Positions 1 to 12,247 of a DNA stretch of 64,000 nt are shown piece by piece. Origin of the DNA: Nocardia sputorum (GTDB taxonomy: Bacteria; Actinomycetota; Actinomycetes; Mycobacteriales; Mycobacteriaceae); the NCBI RefSeq assembly GCF_027924405.1, contig NZ_AP026978.1:496001-560000 (forward strand). The letters run 5' to 3'. Each line of letters starts with the position of its first letter. Positions within the stretch are counted from its first letter, which is position 1. The notes under the pieces were generated by a model. The model worked only from the letters and a program-made list of their open reading frames with translations. It was not told the origin of the DNA and searched no databases. Position numbers and translations under genes: made by a program.

Positions 1-2
1 TC

Positions 3-3000
3 GCCGCCGTGGCCGCGCGTTACGAGGCCACACCGTTCATGGTGGTGCACGCCGCGCTGGCCACCCTGCTGGCCAGGCTGTCCGGCACGGCCGACATCGC
101 GATCGGCGCGCCCGTCGCGGGCCGCGGCGACGCGGCGCTGGACGACCTGGTCGGCATGTTCGTCAACACCCTGGTGCTGCGTGCGCGGGTCCCCGGTTCG
201 GACACCTTCGCCGCCGTGCTGCGCCGGGTGCGCGAGCACGACCTGGACGCCTTCGCCCACGCCGACGTGCCGTTCGAGCGCCTCGTCGAGGCGCTGGACC
301 CGCCGCGCTCCCAGGCCCGCCACCCGCTGTTCCAGATCGCGCTGTTCCTCCAGAATCTCGCGCCGGTCACCCTGGACATGGCCGGTGTCACCGTGGCGGA
401 GCACGAGCTCGACTACGAGACCACGCCGTTCGACCTGCAGCTCACCGTCACCGGCGACGGGCTGCGCTGGACCTACGCCACCGACCTGTTCGACGCCGCC
501 ACCGTCGAAACTTTCGGCGACCGCTTCGCCCGCCTGCTCGCCGCGGTCACCGCCGATCCGGAACAGGTGGTCGGCGACATCGATCTGTTCGGTGCGGGTG
601 AACTGCATCGCGTGGTCACCGAGTGGAACGATTCCGCGCACACCGCACTGGCCGACGAACTGCTGCTGGACGAATTCGAGGCGCAGGCCGCCGCGACGCC
701 CGACGAGCCGGCGCTGGTGTTCGTGCCCGACGACGCGACGCCCCCGGTCACCGTGACCTACGGCGATCTGGACCGGCGCGCCAACCGGCTGGCCCGCCAC
801 CTGATCGCGGCGGGCGTGGGTCCGGAAGCACTGGTGGCGCTGGCGATCCGGCGCTCGCCGGAGCTGGTGATCGCGATGTACGCGGTGCTGAAGGCGGGCG
901 GCGCGTACGTGCCGATCGACCCGGACCACCCCGCACAGCGCATCGCGCACATCCTCGGCACCGCGCGGCCCGTGGCTGTGCTCACCACCTCCGCCGATCG
1001 GATCGGCACGGGCGAATCCGCGCCGACGGTCCTGGTGGACGCCGTCGCGCTGGACGCCTACTCCGACGACCCGATCGCGGTCGACGAGCGACGCGCGCCG
1101 ATCCACCCGGTCAGCCCGGCCTACGTGATCTTCACCAGCGGATCCACCGGAAAACCCAAGGGCGTCAGCGTGTCGCACGCCGCGATCGTCAACCAGATGA
1201 CCTGGATGCAGTCGCGCTACGGCCTCGCCGCCGAGGACGTGTACCTGCAGAAGACCGCCACCACGTTCGACGTGTCGCTGTGGGGCTACTTCCTGCCGCT
1301 GCGCGTCGGCGCCACGCTCGTGCTGGCCGCGCCGGATGGGCACCGCGATCCGGGCTACCTCACCCAGGTGATCGCCGAACGGCGGGTCACGGTCACCGAT
1401 TTCGTGCCGTCGATGTTGAGGGTCTTCGCCGGGGACGTCGCGGCCGCGGGGCGCGGCGCGGCGCTCGACTCGCTGCACACGGTGTTCGTCATCGGGGAGG
1501 CGCTGCCTCCGGAGACCGTGCGGGCATTCGGCGCGGTGAGCGCCGCACGGGTGCACAACCTGTACGGACCTACCGAAGCCGCGGTGAGCATCACCCACCG
1601 CGATGTCACCGGCGAGCGCGACCGCGCCGTCCTGCCGATCGGCAACCCGGCCTGGAACAGCCGGGTCTACGTGCTGGATTCGCGGTTGCGCCCGACCCTG
1701 CCGGGCGTCGCGGGCGAACTGTATCTCGCGGGTGCGCAGCTCGCGCGCGGCTACCACGGCAGGCCCGACCGCACCGCGGATCGCTTCGTGGCCAACCCGT
1801 TCGGCGCGCCGGGGCAGCGGATGTACCGCACGGGCGACCTGGTGCGCTGGGACACCGGCGGCGGCGCGGCCGAGCTGGTCTACCTGGGCCGCACCGACTT
1901 CCAGGTCAAGTTCCGCGGCCAGCGCGTCGAACTCGGCGAGATCGAGGCCGCGCTCGCGGCCGCGCCCGGGGTGGCCCAGGCGGCGGCCCAGGTGGTCACC
2001 ACCGTCACCGGCGACGACCACCTGGTCGGCTACGTCACCGCGGAGCCTGGCGCAGTGCTCTCGGACACCGAGGTGCTGCGCGCCGCCGCGGCCGCGCTGC
2101 CGTCGTACATGCTTCCTTCGGCGCTGGTCACACTGGACGTCTTCCCGCTCAACGTCTCCGGAAAGCTGGACCGCGAAGCGTTGCCGGAACCGGTTTTCGA
2201 CCGCGTCGCCTACCGCGCACCGGTCACGCCCGCCGAACGTCTGGTGGCCGACGCCGTCGCTGCGGTGCTGGGCGCCGCGCCGATCGGCCTCGACGACCAC
2301 TTCTTCGCGCTGGGCGGCGACTCGCTCAGCGCCACCCGGGTACTGGCCCGGATCGGCGAGCGGCTCGGCCGCCGGGTGCCGGTGCGGCTGCTGTTCGAGG
2401 CGCCGACGGTGCGGGGCCTCGCCGAGCTGCTCGCCGCGGACGCCGCCGCGACCGAGCAGGCGGTGCCGCTGGTGGCCGGACCACGCCCGGACCGAATTCC
2501 GCTCGCGCCGGTCCAGCGGGGCATGTGGTTCCTCAACCGGCTCGATCCGGCGTCGCCCGCCCACAACATCCCGGTCGCCCTACGCGTCGAGGGCAGGCTG
2601 GACGCCGACGCCTTGGCCGCCGCGTTCGCCGATGTCGTCGCGCGGCACGAGAGCTTGCGCACGGTGTATCCGGCCGACGAGACCGGCGCGGGCCACCAGG
2701 TGATCCTGCCCGCGGACCGTGCCGTGGCCCTGACGGTCGAAGCGCTCGACGGCCGCGCCGCCGACGACCGGATCGCCGAACTCCTCGGCGCCGGTTTCGA
2801 TGTCACCGCGGAGGTCCCCGTGCGCGCGGCGCTGCTGCGCGAGCACGCCACCAGCCACGTGCTGGTCGTGGTCGTGCACCACATCGCGGCCGACGGGTAC
2901 TCGATGGGCCCGCTGCTGCGCGACCTGCTGACGGCCTACCTCTCCCGCGTCCTAGGCACGGAGCCGGTGTGGCCTGCCCTCGCCGCCCAGTACGCCGACT

Positions 3001-6000
3001 ACGCGCTCTGGCAAGACGCCGAGCTGGAGACGACTGCCGCGCAACAGCTCTCGTACTGGTCCGAGACGCTGCGCGAACTGCCCGGCGAACTCGAGCTGCC
3101 TACCGACCGCCCGCGTCCCGCCGTCGCGAGCGAGCGCGGCGCGCACGTGCGGGCCAGGATCGGCGGCGAGGTCGCGGCGCGGATCCGGGCGGTGGCGCTG
3201 CGGCACGACGCGACGCCGTTCATGGTGGTGCACGCCGCCCTCGCGGTCCTGCTGGCCCGGCTGTCGGGCTCCGATGACATCCCGATCGGCACGCCGGTGG
3301 CCGGACGCGGCGCGGCCGCCCTGGACGACCTGGTGGGCATGTTCGTCAACACCGTGGTGCTGCGCACCCGCCCGGATCAGGACGGTTCCTTCGCCGACCT
3401 GCTCGCGCAGACCAAGGCTGTCGATCTCGCGGCGTTCGGGCATTCCAGCGTGCCGTTCGACCGGGTGGTCGACGAAGTCGGCGTCCCGCGTTCCCAGGCT
3501 CGGCATCCGCTGTTCACCGTGGCGCTGAGCTACCTCGACGCCGCCGCCGACGCCTTCGCCGTGCCGGGCCTCGAGCTCACCGCCGTCGAGTTCGACGAGC
3601 CGGTGGCCCGATTCGACCTGCAGTTCACCGTGTCCGCCGAGCCGGACGCCGCCGGTCATCTCGCGGTCGAACTGGACTACGCCACGGACCTGTTCGACAG
3701 TGCCACCGCACGAGCCCTGCTGCGCCGCTTCGGCATGCTGCTCGGCGCGCTCACCGCGCGACCGGACGCGCCGATCGCCACGGTCGATCTCCTCTCGCCT
3801 GCCGAACGCGCCGACCTGCTCGGCCGCCACGGTGACGCTCCGGTGCCGCCGCGTACGCTGGCCGAACTGGCCGCCGCCGCGGTCGCGTCCGATCCCGACG
3901 CGGTCGCGCTGGTCGCGAGCGAACGGCGGCTGACCTACCGGATGCTGGACGAGCAGTCGTCGCGGCTGGCGCGCATGCTCATCGGGCACGGTCTCGGCGC
4001 CGAGGACGTGGTGGCCGTGGCGGTGCCGCGCTCGGTCAGCTCCGTGCTAGCGGTGTGGGCGGTGACCAAGACCGGCGCCGCGTTCGTCCCGGTCGACCCG
4101 ACCTATCCCGCCGAGCGGATCGCGCACATGCTGACCGATTCCGGTGCGGCGCTGGGCTTGACGATCGCCACCTGCCGTGCCGCGCTGCCCGGCGACGTCG
4201 ACTGGCTGGTGCTGGACGCGCCGTCCACGGCCGCGCGGATGCGACGCAACAGCGGAGCCCCGATCGACGCGGCCGAGCTGATCCGCCCGGTGCGGGTGGA
4301 GAACCCGGCCTGGATGATCTACACCTCCGGCTCCACCGGCACACCCAAGGGCGTGGTCGCCACGCACGGTGGTCTGGCCGGCGTGGCGCTGGCGCAGCGG
4401 GACCGGTACGAGGTCACCGCCGACGCGCGGATCCTGCACGTGGCCTCGCCCAGCTTCGACGCGTCCATGCTCGAACTGCTGCTGGCCCTGTCCGCCGGAG
4501 CGGCGCTGGTGATCGCGCCCCCTGGCGTCTACGGCGGCGCGGAGCTCACCGCCCTCATCCGCGACCAGCGGGTGACGCACGCGTTCCTCACCCCCGCCGT
4601 CCTGCCCACGCTCGACCCGGCCGAGTTGAGCTGTCTGCGGCAGCTCACCGTCGGCGGCGAGTCCTATGGACAGGACACGGTGCGGCGCTGGGCGTCCGGC
4701 CGGTCGTTCCACAACACCTACGGCCCGACCGAGACCACCGTCATCGCGACCATCAGCGCGGCGCTGCGGCCCGGTGATCCGCTCGACCTGGGCACGCCGA
4801 TACACGGCATGTCCGCGGTGGTGCTGGACGGCAGGCTGCGGCCGGTGCCGGTCGGCGTCACCGGCGAACTGTATCTGCGCGGCCCCGGTCTGGCCCGGGG
4901 ATATCACGCGCGGCCGGGTCTTTCGGCGTCCCGGTTCGTCGCCGACCCCTACGGCCCCGCAGGCGGACGGCTGTACCGGACCGGTGACCTGGTGCGGTGG
5001 ACGAGATCCGGAGCGCTGCGCTATGTGGGGCGCTCCGACCATCAGGTCAAGGTCCGTGGCCTGCGCATCGAACTCGGCGAGATCGACGCCGTGCTCGCCG
5101 CCCACGAGACGGTGCGCACGGCCGTCACCCTCGGTCACACCGACGCCTCGGGCGCGGTGTCGCTGGTCGCCTACGTGGTCGCGGCGCCCGGCCACACGAT
5201 CGACACCGCAGCCCTACGGGCGCACGCCGCACGCTCCCTTCCCGCGTACATGGTGCCGAGTAGCGTGCTGGTGCTCGATGAGCTGCCGTTGACTCCCGTC
5301 GGCAAGCTGGACCGTAATGCCATGCCCCGGCCCGAGCTTCGCGCCGCCCCGTTCCGCGCGCCCCGCACCGAGCTCGAGCGGGCGGTGGCACAGACGATCG
5401 GGGACGTGCTCGGACTCAACGGCGACGTCGGCTCGGACGACGACTTCTTCGCGCGCGGCGGCAACTCGCTGACCGCGACCCAGCTGGCCGCGCGGCTCGC
5501 CGACCGGCTGTCGATCGCGGTCGGCGTCCGGGCGGTGTTCGAGCATTCGACGGTCGCCGCGCTGGCCCGCGCACTGGGCGAGGCCTCTGGTGCCGCGCCG
5601 CGTCCCGCGCTCACCCGGCGTACACCGACAGGTCCCGTTCCGCTCTCGCTCGCGCAGCAGCGCATGTGGTTCCTCAATCGCCTCGATCGGCAGTCCACCG
5701 CCTACAACATCCCGCTGGCCGTGCGGCTGACGGGCGAACTGGACGTGACGGCGCTGAACGCGGCGATCGCGGACGTCGTCGCCCGCCACGACGTGCTGCG
5801 CACCGTCTATCCGCTGCACGAGTCCGGGCCGGTGCAGGTGGTGTTGCCGGTCGCGGACAGCACCCCCGTGCTCGCGCCCGTCGCCGTCCCGGCCGACGAT
5901 CTCGGCGCGGCGGTGGCCGACTTCGTCGGCGGCGGTTTCGACGTCTCCGAGACCGTCCCGGTGCGCGCCCGGCTGTTCGCTCCCGTCGACGGCGACGCGG

Positions 6001-9000
6001 CGGCGCCGGGGATCGAACACGTGCTCGTGGTGGTCGTGCACCACATCGCGGCGGACGGTTCGTCGCTGGCGCCGCTGGCGCGTGACGTCATGGCCGCCTA
6101 CGCCGCCCGCAAACACGGCATCGCGCCGGACTGGCCGCCGCTTCCGGTGCAGTACACCGATTTCAGCGTGTGGCAGCGGGAGCTGCTGGGCTCCGAGGAC
6201 GACCCCGCGTCGCTGCTGGCGCGCCAGATCCGGTTCTGGACCGACACGCTGGCCGAGCTGCCCGCGCAGCTGAGCCTGCCCGCCGATCGCCCGCGTCCCG
6301 CCGTCGTCGCCACCCGGGGCAGGCATGTCGATTTCGCGATCGCCCCGGACGTGCACGCGCGGCTGGCCGAACTCGGCCGGGCATCCGGAGCGACGCTGTT
6401 CATGGTGCTGCACGCGGCGTTCGCGGTGCTGCTCGCCCGCCTGTCGGGGACGTCGGACATCGCGGTGGGCACCCCGGTGGCCGGGCGCGGAGCCGCCGAG
6501 CTCGACGAGGTCGTCGGCATGTTCGTCAACACGCTGGTGTTGCGCGCCCAGGTCGATGCGGGCGAGGGTTTCGCCGACCTGCTCGCCCGCGTCCGCGCCG
6601 CCGATGTCGCGGCCTTCGCGCACGCCGACGTGCCGTTCGAGCGTCTGGTCGAGGTCCTCAACCCGGAGCGCTCCACTGCCCGCCACCCGCTGTTCCAGGT
6701 CGGCTTCTCCTTCCACAACCAGGCCGAAGCCGACTTCTCGCTGGACGGATTGAGCGCCACCGCCGCGGATTTCGACTCCGAGGTCGCCCAGTTCGACCTG
6801 CACTTGATCGTCACCGACCGCTACAGCGCCGACGGGACCCCCGCGGGCATGGCGGCCTCGATCACCTACGCCACCGCCTTGTTCGACGAGTCCACGGTGG
6901 CCGGGTTCGCCACCCGCCTGCAACGGCTGCTGACCGCGGTGTGCGCGGACCCGCGGTCGCCGGTCGGCGATCTGGTCCTGCTGGACCCGGCCGAGACCGA
7001 GCGCGTGCTGGTCGCCTGGAACCGATCCGAGCACGCCTTCGCCCCGGCCACACTCGTGGCCGCGTTCGAGGCGCAGGTGGACCGGACGCCGCGGGCGATC
7101 GCGATCGTCGACGACGCCGCGACGGTCACCTACCAGGAGTTCGGCGCGCGGGTCAACCGCCTGGCCCGGGTGCTCATCGCCCGCGGCATCGGCCCGGAAA
7201 AGCTGGCGGCGCTGGCCATTCCGCGCAGCGTCGACCTTCTCGTCGCGATGTACGCGGTGGTGACCGCCGGTGGCGCGTACGTGCCGCTGGATCCGGCGCA
7301 TCCGCTGGAACGCACCGCGAGCGTGCTCGCCGCCGCCGAACCGCATCTGGTGCTCACCTCGGCGCGGGAGCCGATGCTGCCCGCGGCGGCGTCGGAACAC
7401 AGTGTGGTGCTGGATATCTCGACCGTCGCCGACACCGTGGCCGACGAACCGGTGCGCGACGACGAGCGGATCGCCGCGCTGTCGCCGGCGAACACCGCGT
7501 ACGTCATCTTCACTTCCGGGTCCACCGGCGTGCCGAAAGGTGTCGCGGTGCCGCACGCGGCGGTCGCGCACCAGCTGGACTGGATGCAGTCGGAGTACGC
7601 GCTCGGCCCGGACGACGCCGCGCTGGTGCTGACCTCGGCCGCCTTCGACCTGTCGGTGTGGGAGTACTGGTGGGCGCCGCGCACCGGAGCCCGGCTGGTG
7701 CTCGCGCCGCGCGACGCGCACCGCGATCCGTACGGCCTGCTCGACCTGGTGCGGCGCGCGTCGGTGACGACGCTGACGCTGGTGCCCTCGCTGCTGGCGA
7801 TGCTGGCCGAAGCGTCCGGCGAACACCGCCTGCCGCGTTCGCTGGGCCGGTTGCTGGTCATCGGCGAGGCGTTGCCCGCCGCGACGGTGCGGCGCGTCGA
7901 GACGCTCACCACGGCCAGGATCGACAACCTGTACGGGCCCACCGAGACCGCGGTGTCGGTCACCCGGTTCCGCACCGCCGCTGGCGCCAGGCAGGCGCTG
8001 GCGCCCATCGGCACACCCGAATCCGGCAACCGGGTCTACGTGCTCGACGACCGGCTGCACCCCGTGCCCGCCGGGGTGACCGGTGAGCTGTACATCGGCG
8101 GCGCGCAACTCGCCCGCGGCTACCACGGCCGGGCCGACCTCACCGCCGAGCGCTTCGTGGCCGACCCGTTCGGCCCCGCGGGGGCCCGCCTGTACCGCAC
8201 CGGCGACATGGTGCGCTGGGCCGCCGAAGGTCACTTGGAATACGTCGAGCGGCGCGACTTCCAGGTGAAGATCCGCGGTTACCGCATCGAACTCGCCGAG
8301 ATCGAGCACGCCTTGCGCTCGCGGCCGGAGGTCGGCGACGCGGTCGTCCTCGCCTATGACACCGACGGCGCGAACGCCGTGCTGGCCGGGTACTTCACCG
8401 CCACCGAGCCGGTCGACCCGGGAGCGTTGCGCGCCGCGCTGGCCGACGTGCTGCCGAGCTACATGGTGCCCGCGGTGCTGCGGCAATTGGAGACGGTGCC
8501 GCTCACCGCGAACGGCAAGGTCGATCGCGCGGCGCTGCCGCGGCCGGAGCCGCGCGCCCGGGAATTCCGCGCCCCCGGCACCGACTTGGAACGTTCCGTG
8601 TGCGCGGACTTCGCCGCAGTGCTCGCCGCCGAGCGGGTCGGCCTGGACGACAACTTCTTCGAACGCGGCGGCAACTCGCTGCTGGCCACCCGCTTGGCCG
8701 CCCGCCTGAGCGCGGCGCTCGGCGAGCAGATCCCGGTGCTGTGGCTGTTCGCCGCGCCGACGCCCGCCCGTCTGATCGACCGGCTCGAGCAGCACCGTTC
8801 CGGTCGCGGCCGGGTCGACGCGGCCGCCGCGTTCGACGTCGTCCTACCGCTGCGCACCGGTGGCGCGAGGGAGCCGCTGTTCTGCCTCCATCCGGCCGGG
8901 GGCGTCGCATGGTCGTTCGCGGGACTCGCGGCGCATCTGGATCCGGAGCGGGACGTGTACGGCATCCAGTCGCCGGTGCTGAACTCCACGGCGGCGCCGC

Positions 9001-9611
9001 CGGAATCCATCGACGACTGGGCGAGCCGCTACGTGCGCGAGATCCGCGCCGTGCAGCCCGAGGGCCCGTATCACCTGCTCGGCTGGTCGCTCGGCGGCGT
9101 ACTCGCGCACGCGGTCGCGGTGCAACTGCAGGAACAGGGCCAGCGGGTCGCGGTCCTGGCCATGATGGACAGCTCGCGGCGGGTCGCCGCGGACGTCACC
9201 GCGACGCTCCCGGTCGCCGATCTGCTCGGCGGGTTGCTCGGTGAAGCGGCCGACGCCGACGACGCCGGACTGGACCTGCCCGGACTCGCGCGCCGGATCG
9301 CGGAGTTGCCCGAACCGTTCGCCTCCTTCGGCGCCGACCGCCTCGAGCGCGCGCTCGGCGCGGGCGCCGGGTCGCTGGAGCTGATCCGGCGCTACCGCCC
9401 CCGCCCGTACAAGGGCAATCTCGTGTACTTCACCGCCGCGCTGGACGATCCGACCGGCGCCACGGGTGCCGCGAGTTGGGCGGACGCCGTGGACGGCACC
9501 GTGCACAACCACGCGGTGCACGCCACGCACTGGCGGATGACCTCCGAATCCGCGCTGGCACGAATCGGCCATGTCCTCACCGCGGCACTGGCCGACACCG
9601 ACCGCCCCTAG
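3..9611 (+). CDS. NRPS, 3' part: (C)-A-T-C-A-T-C-A-T-TE (5' truncated by window)
   Basis: Terminal NRPS subunit that assembles and releases a peptide. The frame is open from the window edge, so the true start lies upstream. Domains by position: second half of a C domain (to about 620), A (650-2190), T with LGGDSL near 2310, C with HHIAADG near 2880, A (3850-5320), T with RGGNSL near 5455, C with HHIAADG near 6045, A (7040-8540), T with RGGNSL near 8665, then a type I thioesterase (8850-9600) with its serine in GWSLGG near 9085. Specificity residues aligned by eye to GrsA: A1 D-V-W-D-F-I-L-V-S, A2 D-A-L-F-T-G-T-V-I, A3 D-L-W-T-L-I-L-V-S; I cannot name the substrates confidently. No epimerase or methyltransferase is visible. 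The thioesterase marks this as the last subunit of its assembly line. Whether it belongs with the NRPS at 43.5 kb is unknown. Confidence 0.96.
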   Translation, partial: AAVAARYEATPFMVVHAALATLLARLSGTADIAIGAPVAGRGDAALDDLVGMFVNTLVLRARVPGSDTFAAVLRRVREHDLDAFAHADVPFERLVEALDPPRSQARHPLFQIALFLQNLAPVTLDMAGVTVAEHELDYETTPFDLQLTVTGDGLRWTYATDLFDAATVETFGDRFARLLAAVTADPEQVVGDIDLFGAGELHRVVTEWNDSAHTALADELLLDEFEAQAAATPDEPALVFVPDDATPPVTVTYGDLDRRANRLARHLIAAGVGPEALVALAIRRSPELVIAMYAVLKAGGAYVPIDPDHPAQRIAHILGTARPVAVLTTSADRIGTGESAPTVLVDAVALDAYSDDPIAVDERRAPIHPVSPAYVIFTSGSTGKPKGVSVSHAAIVNQMTWMQSRYGLAAEDVYLQKTATTFDVSLWGYFLPLRVGATLVLAAPDGHRDPGYLTQVIAERRVTVTDFVPSMLRVFAGDVAAAGRGAALDSLHTVFVIGEALPPETVRAFGAVSAARVHNLYGPTEAAVSITHRDVTGERDRAVLPIGNPAWNSRVYVLDSRLRPTLPGVAGELYLAGAQLARGYHGRPDRTADRFVANPFGAPGQRMYRTGDLVRWDTGGGAAELVYLGRTDFQVKFRGQRVELGEIEAALAAAPGVAQAAAQVVTTVTGDDHLVGYVTAEPGAVLSDTEVLRAAAAALPSYMLPSALVTLDVFPLNVSGKLDREALPEPVFDRVAYRAPVTPAERLVADAVAAVLGAAPIGLDDHFFALGGDSLSATRVLARIGERLGRRVPVRLLFEAPTVRGLAELLAADAAATEQAVPLVAGPRPDRIPLAPVQRGMWFLNRLDPASPAHNIPVALRVEGRLDADALAAAFADVVARHESLRTVYPADETGAGHQVILPADRAVALTVEALDGRAADDRIAELLGAGFDVTAEVPVRAALLREHATSHVLVVVVHHIAADGYSMGPLLRDLLTAYLSRVLGTEPVWPALAAQYADYALWQDAELETTAAQQLSYWSETLRELPGELELPTDRPRPAVASERGAHVRARIGGEVAARIRAVALRHDATPFMVVHAALAVLLARLSGSDDIPIGTPVAGRGAAALDDLVGMFVNTVVLRTRPDQDGSFADLLAQTKAVDLAAFGHSSVPFDRVVDEVGVPRSQARHPLFTVALSYLDAAADAFAVPGLELTAVEFDEPVARFDLQFTVSAEPDAAGHLAVELDYATDLFDSATARALLRRFGMLLGALTARPDAPIATVDLLSPAERADLLGRHGDAPVPPRTLAELAAAAVASDPDAVALVASERRLTYRMLDEQSSRLARMLIGHGLGAEDVVAVAVPRSVSSVLAVWAVTKTGAAFVPVDPTYPAERIAHMLTDSGAALGLTIATCRAALPGDVDWLVLDAPSTAARMRRNSGAPIDAAELIRPVRVENPAWMIYTSGSTGTPKGVVATHGGLAGVALAQRDRYEVTADARILHVASPSFDASMLELLLALSAGAALVIAPPGVYGGAELTALIRDQRVTHAFLTPAVLPTLDPAELSCLRQLTVGGESYGQDTVRRWASGRSFHNTYGPTETTVIATISAALRPGDPLDLGTPIHGMSAVVLDGRLRPVPVGVTGELYLRGPGLARGYHARPGLSASRFVADPYGPAGGRLYRTGDLVRWTRSGALRYVGRSDHQVKVRGLRIELGEIDAVLAAHETVRTAVTLGHTDASGAVSLVAYVVAAPGHTIDTAALRAHAARSLPAYMVPSSVLVLDELPLTPVGKLDRNAMPRPELRAAPFRAPRTELERAVAQTIGDVLGLNGDVGSDDDFFARGGNSLTATQLAARLADRLSIAVGVRAVFEHSTVAALARALGEASGAAPRPALTRRTPTGPVPLSLAQQRMWFLNRLDRQSTAYNIPLAVRLTGELDVTALNAAIADVVARHDVLRTVYPLHESGPVQVVLPVADSTPVLAPVAVPADDLGAAVADFVGGGFDVSETVPVRARLFAPVDGDAAAPGIEHVLVVVVHHIAADGSSLAPLARDVMAAYAARKHGIAPDWPPLPVQYTDFSVWQRELLGSEDDPASLLARQIRFWTDTLAELPAQLSLPADRPRPAVVATRGRHVDFAIAPDVHARLAELGRASGATLFMVLHAAFAVLLARLSGTSDIAVGTPVAGRGAAELDEVVGMFVNTLVLRAQVDAGEGFADLLARVRAADVAAFAHADVPFERLVEVLNPERSTARHPLFQVGFSFHNQAEADFSLDGLSATAADFDSEVAQFDLHLIVTDRYSADGTPAGMAASITYATALFDESTVAGFATRLQRLLTAVCADPRSPVGDLVLLDPAETERVLVAWNRSEHAFAPATLVAAFEAQVDRTPRAIAIVDDAATVTYQEFGARVNRLARVLIARGIGPEKLAALAIPRSVDLLVAMYAVVTAGGAYVPLDPAHPLERTASVLAAAEPHLVLTSAREPMLPAAASEHSVVLDISTVADTVADEPVRDDERIAALSPANTAYVIFTSGSTGVPKGVAVPHAAVAHQLDWMQSEYALGPDDAALVLTSAAFDLSVWEYWWAPRTGARLVLAPRDAHRDPYGLLDLVRRASVTTLTLVPSLLAMLAEASGEHRLPRSLGRLLVIGEALPAATVRRVETLTTARIDNLYGPTETAVSVTRFRTAAGARQALAPIGTPESGNRVYVLDDRLHPVPAGVTGELYIGGAQLARGYHGRADLTAERFVADPFGPAGARLYRTGDMVRWAAEGHLEYVERRDFQVKIRGYRIELAEIEHALRSRPEVGDAVVLAYDTDGANAVLAGYFTATEPVDPGALRAALADVLPSYMVPAVLRQLETVPLTANGKVDRAALPRPEPRAREFRAPGTDLERSVCADFAAVLAAERVGLDDNFFERGGNSLLATRLAARLSAALGEQIPVLWLFAAPTPARLIDRLEQHRSGRGRVDAAAAFDVVLPLRTGGAREPLFCLHPAGGVAWSFAGLAAHLDPERDVYGIQSPVLNSTAAPPESIDDWASRYVREIRAVQPEGPYHLLGWSLGGVLAHAVAVQLQEQGQRVAVLAMMDSSRRVAADVTATLPVADLLGGLLGEAADADDAGLDLPGLARRIAELPEPFASFGADRLERALGAGAGSLELIRRYRPRPYKGNLVYFTAALDDPTGATGAASWADAVDGTVHNHAVHATHWRMTSESALARIGHVLTAALADTDRP

Positions 9612-9652
9612 ATCCCCCAACACCTGACCCGACCAGGAAGAAGGAAACCGAG

Positions 9653-9871
9653 ATGACCAACCCGTTCGACAACGACGACGCCAAGTTCTACGTCTTGATC
9701 AACCAGGAGGGCGAGCACTCCTTATGGCCGGTCTTCGCCGCCGTCCCCGGCGGCTGGACCATCGCCTACGGGGCCGCCAACCGCAAGTCCTGCCTGGAGT
9801 ACGTGGAGACCCACTGGGTGGACATGCGCCCCAAGTCGCTCATCGAAGCCATGTCCGGCGAAACGAAGTGA
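9653..9871 (+). CDS. MbtH-like NRPS accessory protein
   Basis: 72-residue protein of the usual MbtH length. These proteins bind A domains and help them fold and adenylate. It starts MTNPFDNDDAKFYVLINQEG and carries the family signature SLWPVF, GW and the late WVDMRPKSL, including the three conserved Trp residues. The ATG is preceded by a purine-rich AGAAGGAAA. It begins 41 bases after the NRPS stop, so it is almost certainly the last gene of that transcript and serves the A domains upstream. A strong hairpin follows. Confidence 0.97.
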   Translation: MTNPFDNDDAKFYVLINQEGEHSLWPVFAAVPGGWTIAYGAANRKSCLEYVETHWVDMRPKSLIEAMSGETK

Positions 9872-9883
9872 CCACCTGAATGC

Positions 9884-9930
9884 GCGGGGCGCGCCGGTCC
9901 ACATCCCCCCTGCCGACCGGCGCGCCCCGC
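9884..9930. terminator. Strong hairpin between convergent genes
   Basis: Perfect 16-bp inverted repeat (GCGGGGCGCGCCGGTC at 9884-9899 and its complement at 9915-9930) with a 15-base loop. It lies 13 bases after the MbtH stop and just before the stop of the oppositely transcribed regulator. This is the expected position for a bidirectional terminator. There is no clear T-run, as is common in actinomycetes. Confidence 0.8.
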
Positions 9931-9936
9931 CCCGTC

Positions 9937-11283
9937 TCAGGCCTTCGTGTGCGCGGAGTCGATCACCGCGTGCGCGTGCTGCCGCCATTCGCTGACCGCC
10001 TTGGTGCGCAGGCCGCCGAGCGCCGAGTCGAACTGTTTGGCGCGCTTGGTGACCGTGAGACCGACGTAGGTGTGCGCGTTCGTGATGGCGCTGGTCGCCA
10101 CCGCGCAGGCTTCGTCGATCTCGCCCGAGGCCAATAGCGCCGTGGCGTGCTCGAAGCGCACCAAGGCCGGTTCCATGGTCTCGGACGGGTCGTACAGCGC
10201 CATCGCGCGGGCGGCCGCCACGGCGGTCTCGTCGGCGCGGCCGAGACGGGAATATCCGATCGCCTGATAAAAAGCGAGTTTCTCCGGCCGGAAAGAAAAA
10301 ATACCGACCGAAAGGTCTTCTGGTCCGACGTCTTCCAAAGCCGATGCCGATCGCGCGATGCAGCGCGCGAATTCGTCGGCGTGCCCGAGACTGGCGTGGG
10401 CACGCGCCGCCATTCCCCACAACCACGCGGCGGCCGCGCCGTACGACGGATTTTCTTGCAAACGGCCGTCGAGTAACTGCAAAACTTCCTTCGGCTTATC
10501 GCTATAGGTCGGCAAATACGCGAGCCCGGCCAGCGCGATGTCCTCCGAATAGCGGTCGCCGATGTCCTGCGCCGCATGGATCGCGGTGGCGTACCACATG
10601 CGCGCCTGACCGAAATGCCCCTCGTTGAACAGGATCTCGCCCACCACGTTCGCCAACCGGCCCGCCGTGCGCACCAGCCGGACCTGATGGTGGGTCGGCT
10701 GCCGTTCGCCGAGGCAGCCACGGACCATCCGGAATTGCTCGAGCCCGGTCTGCAGCAGCTCGTGCGGCGGCACTTGGACCACCCGCGTGCCGAGGACCTC
10801 GGCCGACTGCTCCAGGAACGCCAGTCTGCGTTCGCTGATCGACCCCGCGTCGAGAGTTGCCAGCATCCGTTCCGGTTCGCTCGCCACCAGGTCCGCCGCC
10901 TGGCCTGCCAGGCCGGCGCCGATGCAGGCCAGCAGTTCTCGCCTTCTCACGTCGTCTTCCTCGACTTCCTTGTCGAGCCCGATTTCCCTACCGAGCTTGG
11001 TGTGCCTTTCGGGCGCCGAATCGGCGCTTTCGTAGTCGGGGGCGGTCTCCCGGCCCGTGACGATCGCACGCTCGAATCGTTCGGCGACGACGGAATCGAC
11101 CTCCGACAGGACCCTGTCGAGGAGACGCTGGCTAGCGGCGTGCATCCGGGTTGTCCGGCCGTTCTCCCACAGGACCACGGTGCGCGGTGTGACGCCCACC
11201 AGACGCGCGAATTCGTAACGGCTTCGCTTCATCGCCGTGCGAAGCGCAAGTACAGCTTCACCCGTCCAGTCGACCTCCACCAT
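9937..11283 (-). CDS. XRE-family transcriptional regulator with TPR-like C-terminal region
   Basis: 448-residue regulator. Residues about 10-60 form a helix-turn-helix (RSRYEFARLVGVTPRTVVLW), and the rest is helical with TPR-like Ala/Leu-rich repeats. This layout is common in large actinomycete regulators. I chose the ATG at 11283 because GAGGAAGAGAG lies just upstream; the frame stays open further upstream but that part has no domain and poor start signals. It converges on the NRPS/MbtH transcript and diverges from two small genes across a 255-base gap. A role in controlling the NRPS is possible from position only. The target and ligand are unknown. Confidence 0.85.
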   Translation of the reverse strand: MVEVDWTGEAVLALRTAMKRSRYEFARLVGVTPRTVVLWENGRTTRMHAASQRLLDRVLSEVDSVVAERFERAIVTGRETAPDYESADSAPERHTKLGREIGLDKEVEEDDVRRRELLACIGAGLAGQAADLVASEPERMLATLDAGSISERRLAFLEQSAEVLGTRVVQVPPHELLQTGLEQFRMVRGCLGERQPTHHQVRLVRTAGRLANVVGEILFNEGHFGQARMWYATAIHAAQDIGDRYSEDIALAGLAYLPTYSDKPKEVLQLLDGRLQENPSYGAAAAWLWGMAARAHASLGHADEFARCIARSASALEDVGPEDLSVGIFSFRPEKLAFYQAIGYSRLGRADETAVAAARAMALYDPSETMEPALVRFEHATALLASGEIDEACAVATSAITNAHTYVGLTVTKRAKQFDSALGGLRTKAVSEWRQHAHAVIDSAHTKA

Positions 11284-11538
11284 AGGTCTCTCTTCCTCGC
11301 TCCAGGCCGCTACAAACGGAAAGTACTCGCAATTACCGCATTCGGGTCTGTTATCTACCGAATCGCAACGCGCACTGTTGAATCGCACCCGGCACCGGGG
11401 GTCCGCCCAAACCCTGTCGAGGGCGCCCATTGCCCGGAACCCGGCGCACGGTCCCGACACGGCCCGATCCATCCGTGTCGAGCGCGGTCCGGCGGCGCCT
11501 TCTCGGTGCCGGGTGCACTGCGCTGATGGAGGTGGAAG

Positions 11539-11727
11539 ATGGATGTGTTGCCCGCGGATGTCCGGGAATTGTGGCTGATCCAGAGCCGCGACTGCACCCA
11601 GGAGCCGTTCGGACTGACCTACGAGCGCGCACGGTTCCTCTGCGCCGTGCACGGCGGGCACGGCGCGCAGTGCCGTCAGTACCTAGCCGCCTCGGCGTTC
11701 TGTTTCCGGCAGGCCGCCGATCGGTGA
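11539..11727 (+). CDS. Small Cys-containing hypothetical protein
   Basis: 62 residues (MDVLPADVRELWLIQSRDCT...) with four Cys, His residues and a good ribosome-binding site (GGAGG, about six bases before ATG). It is divergent from the XRE regulator and six bases upstream of the next small ORF. The Cys/His content could indicate metal binding or disulfides, but no known motif is complete. Function unknown. Real because of start signals, codon bias and tight coupling to the next ORF. Confidence 0.6.
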   Translation: MDVLPADVRELWLIQSRDCTQEPFGLTYERARFLCAVHGGHGAQCRQYLAASAFCFRQAADR

Positions 11728-11733
11728 TCCGCC

Positions 11734-12000
11734 GTGGAACCGCTGCTGGGCATGCTCGGCGCGTGCACGCTGCTGGTGGCCGCGATCGTCGGCGTCGGGT
11801 CCTGCCTGCCGCACGGGGGCGCCGAGGACGCCCACCGGCCACCCGAGCAGCCGTTCACCATCGAGCAGGCGCATCGGGTGATGCAGGGTCACCGCCCCTG
11901 CCGCGCCGATGCCTGCCCCCGCAAGCAGGCGGCCTTCCGCACTCTCGTCGCCTCCGGCCGGGTCGTTCCCGACAGCCGGGCCGACGGATACTCGCGCTGA
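11734..12000 (+). CDS. Small membrane-anchored hypothetical protein
   Basis: 88 residues from a GTG start. The first about 25 residues are hydrophobic (LLGMLGACTLLVAAIVGVGSCL), fitting a signal anchor or lipoprotein-like signal ending in Cys. The remainder is hydrophilic with two further Cys (HRPCRADACPRKQ). It follows the 62-residue gene by six bases, so the two are probably co-translated. Function not recognised. The lipobox reading is weak. Confidence 0.5.
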   Translation: MEPLLGMLGACTLLVAAIVGVGSCLPHGGAEDAHRPPEQPFTIEQAHRVMQGHRPCRADACPRKQAAFRTLVASGRVVPDSRADGYSR

Positions 12001-12186
12001 CCGAGCGTCAGCGCGCCGAACTCGCTGTCATCACGCGCGATCCGCACGACAGCGAAGTTCACCCCCTGCTCGGGACTACGGCGAGGGAGCCCCGACAGAC
12101 CAGGCCCTCGTATCTCCCCACCCCCGGAGATACGAGGCCCCCTCCCTCCCGCCGGTCGATGTCGGAGGGGAACATCTACCCGAACA

Positions 12187-12247
12187 CGCGAGTGGCACAC
12201 GGCTGCGGCGAATCGCGAGTAGACCTTTCGCTGGTGTGCCACTCGCG
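12187..12247. terminator. 14-bp perfect inverted repeat after the P450 gene
   Basis: CGCGAGTGGCACAC (12187-12200) pairs with GTGTGCCACTCGCG (12234-12247), spacer 33 bases. It ends exactly at the last base before the P450 stop codon and lies in a convergent gap. The left arm and spacer resemble the sequence at 15560-15590, also in a convergent gap, so this may be a dispersed repeat acting as a bidirectional terminator. Confidence 0.7.

Noticed and set aside
5214..8795. Long minus-strand frame opposite the first NRPS
   Set aside because: Same cause: the antisense of A, T and C domains, with no domain or start signal.
11284..11661. N-terminal extension of the XRE regulator
   Set aside because: In frame but without homology; the ATG at 11283 has a strong ribosome-binding site and begins the family fold.
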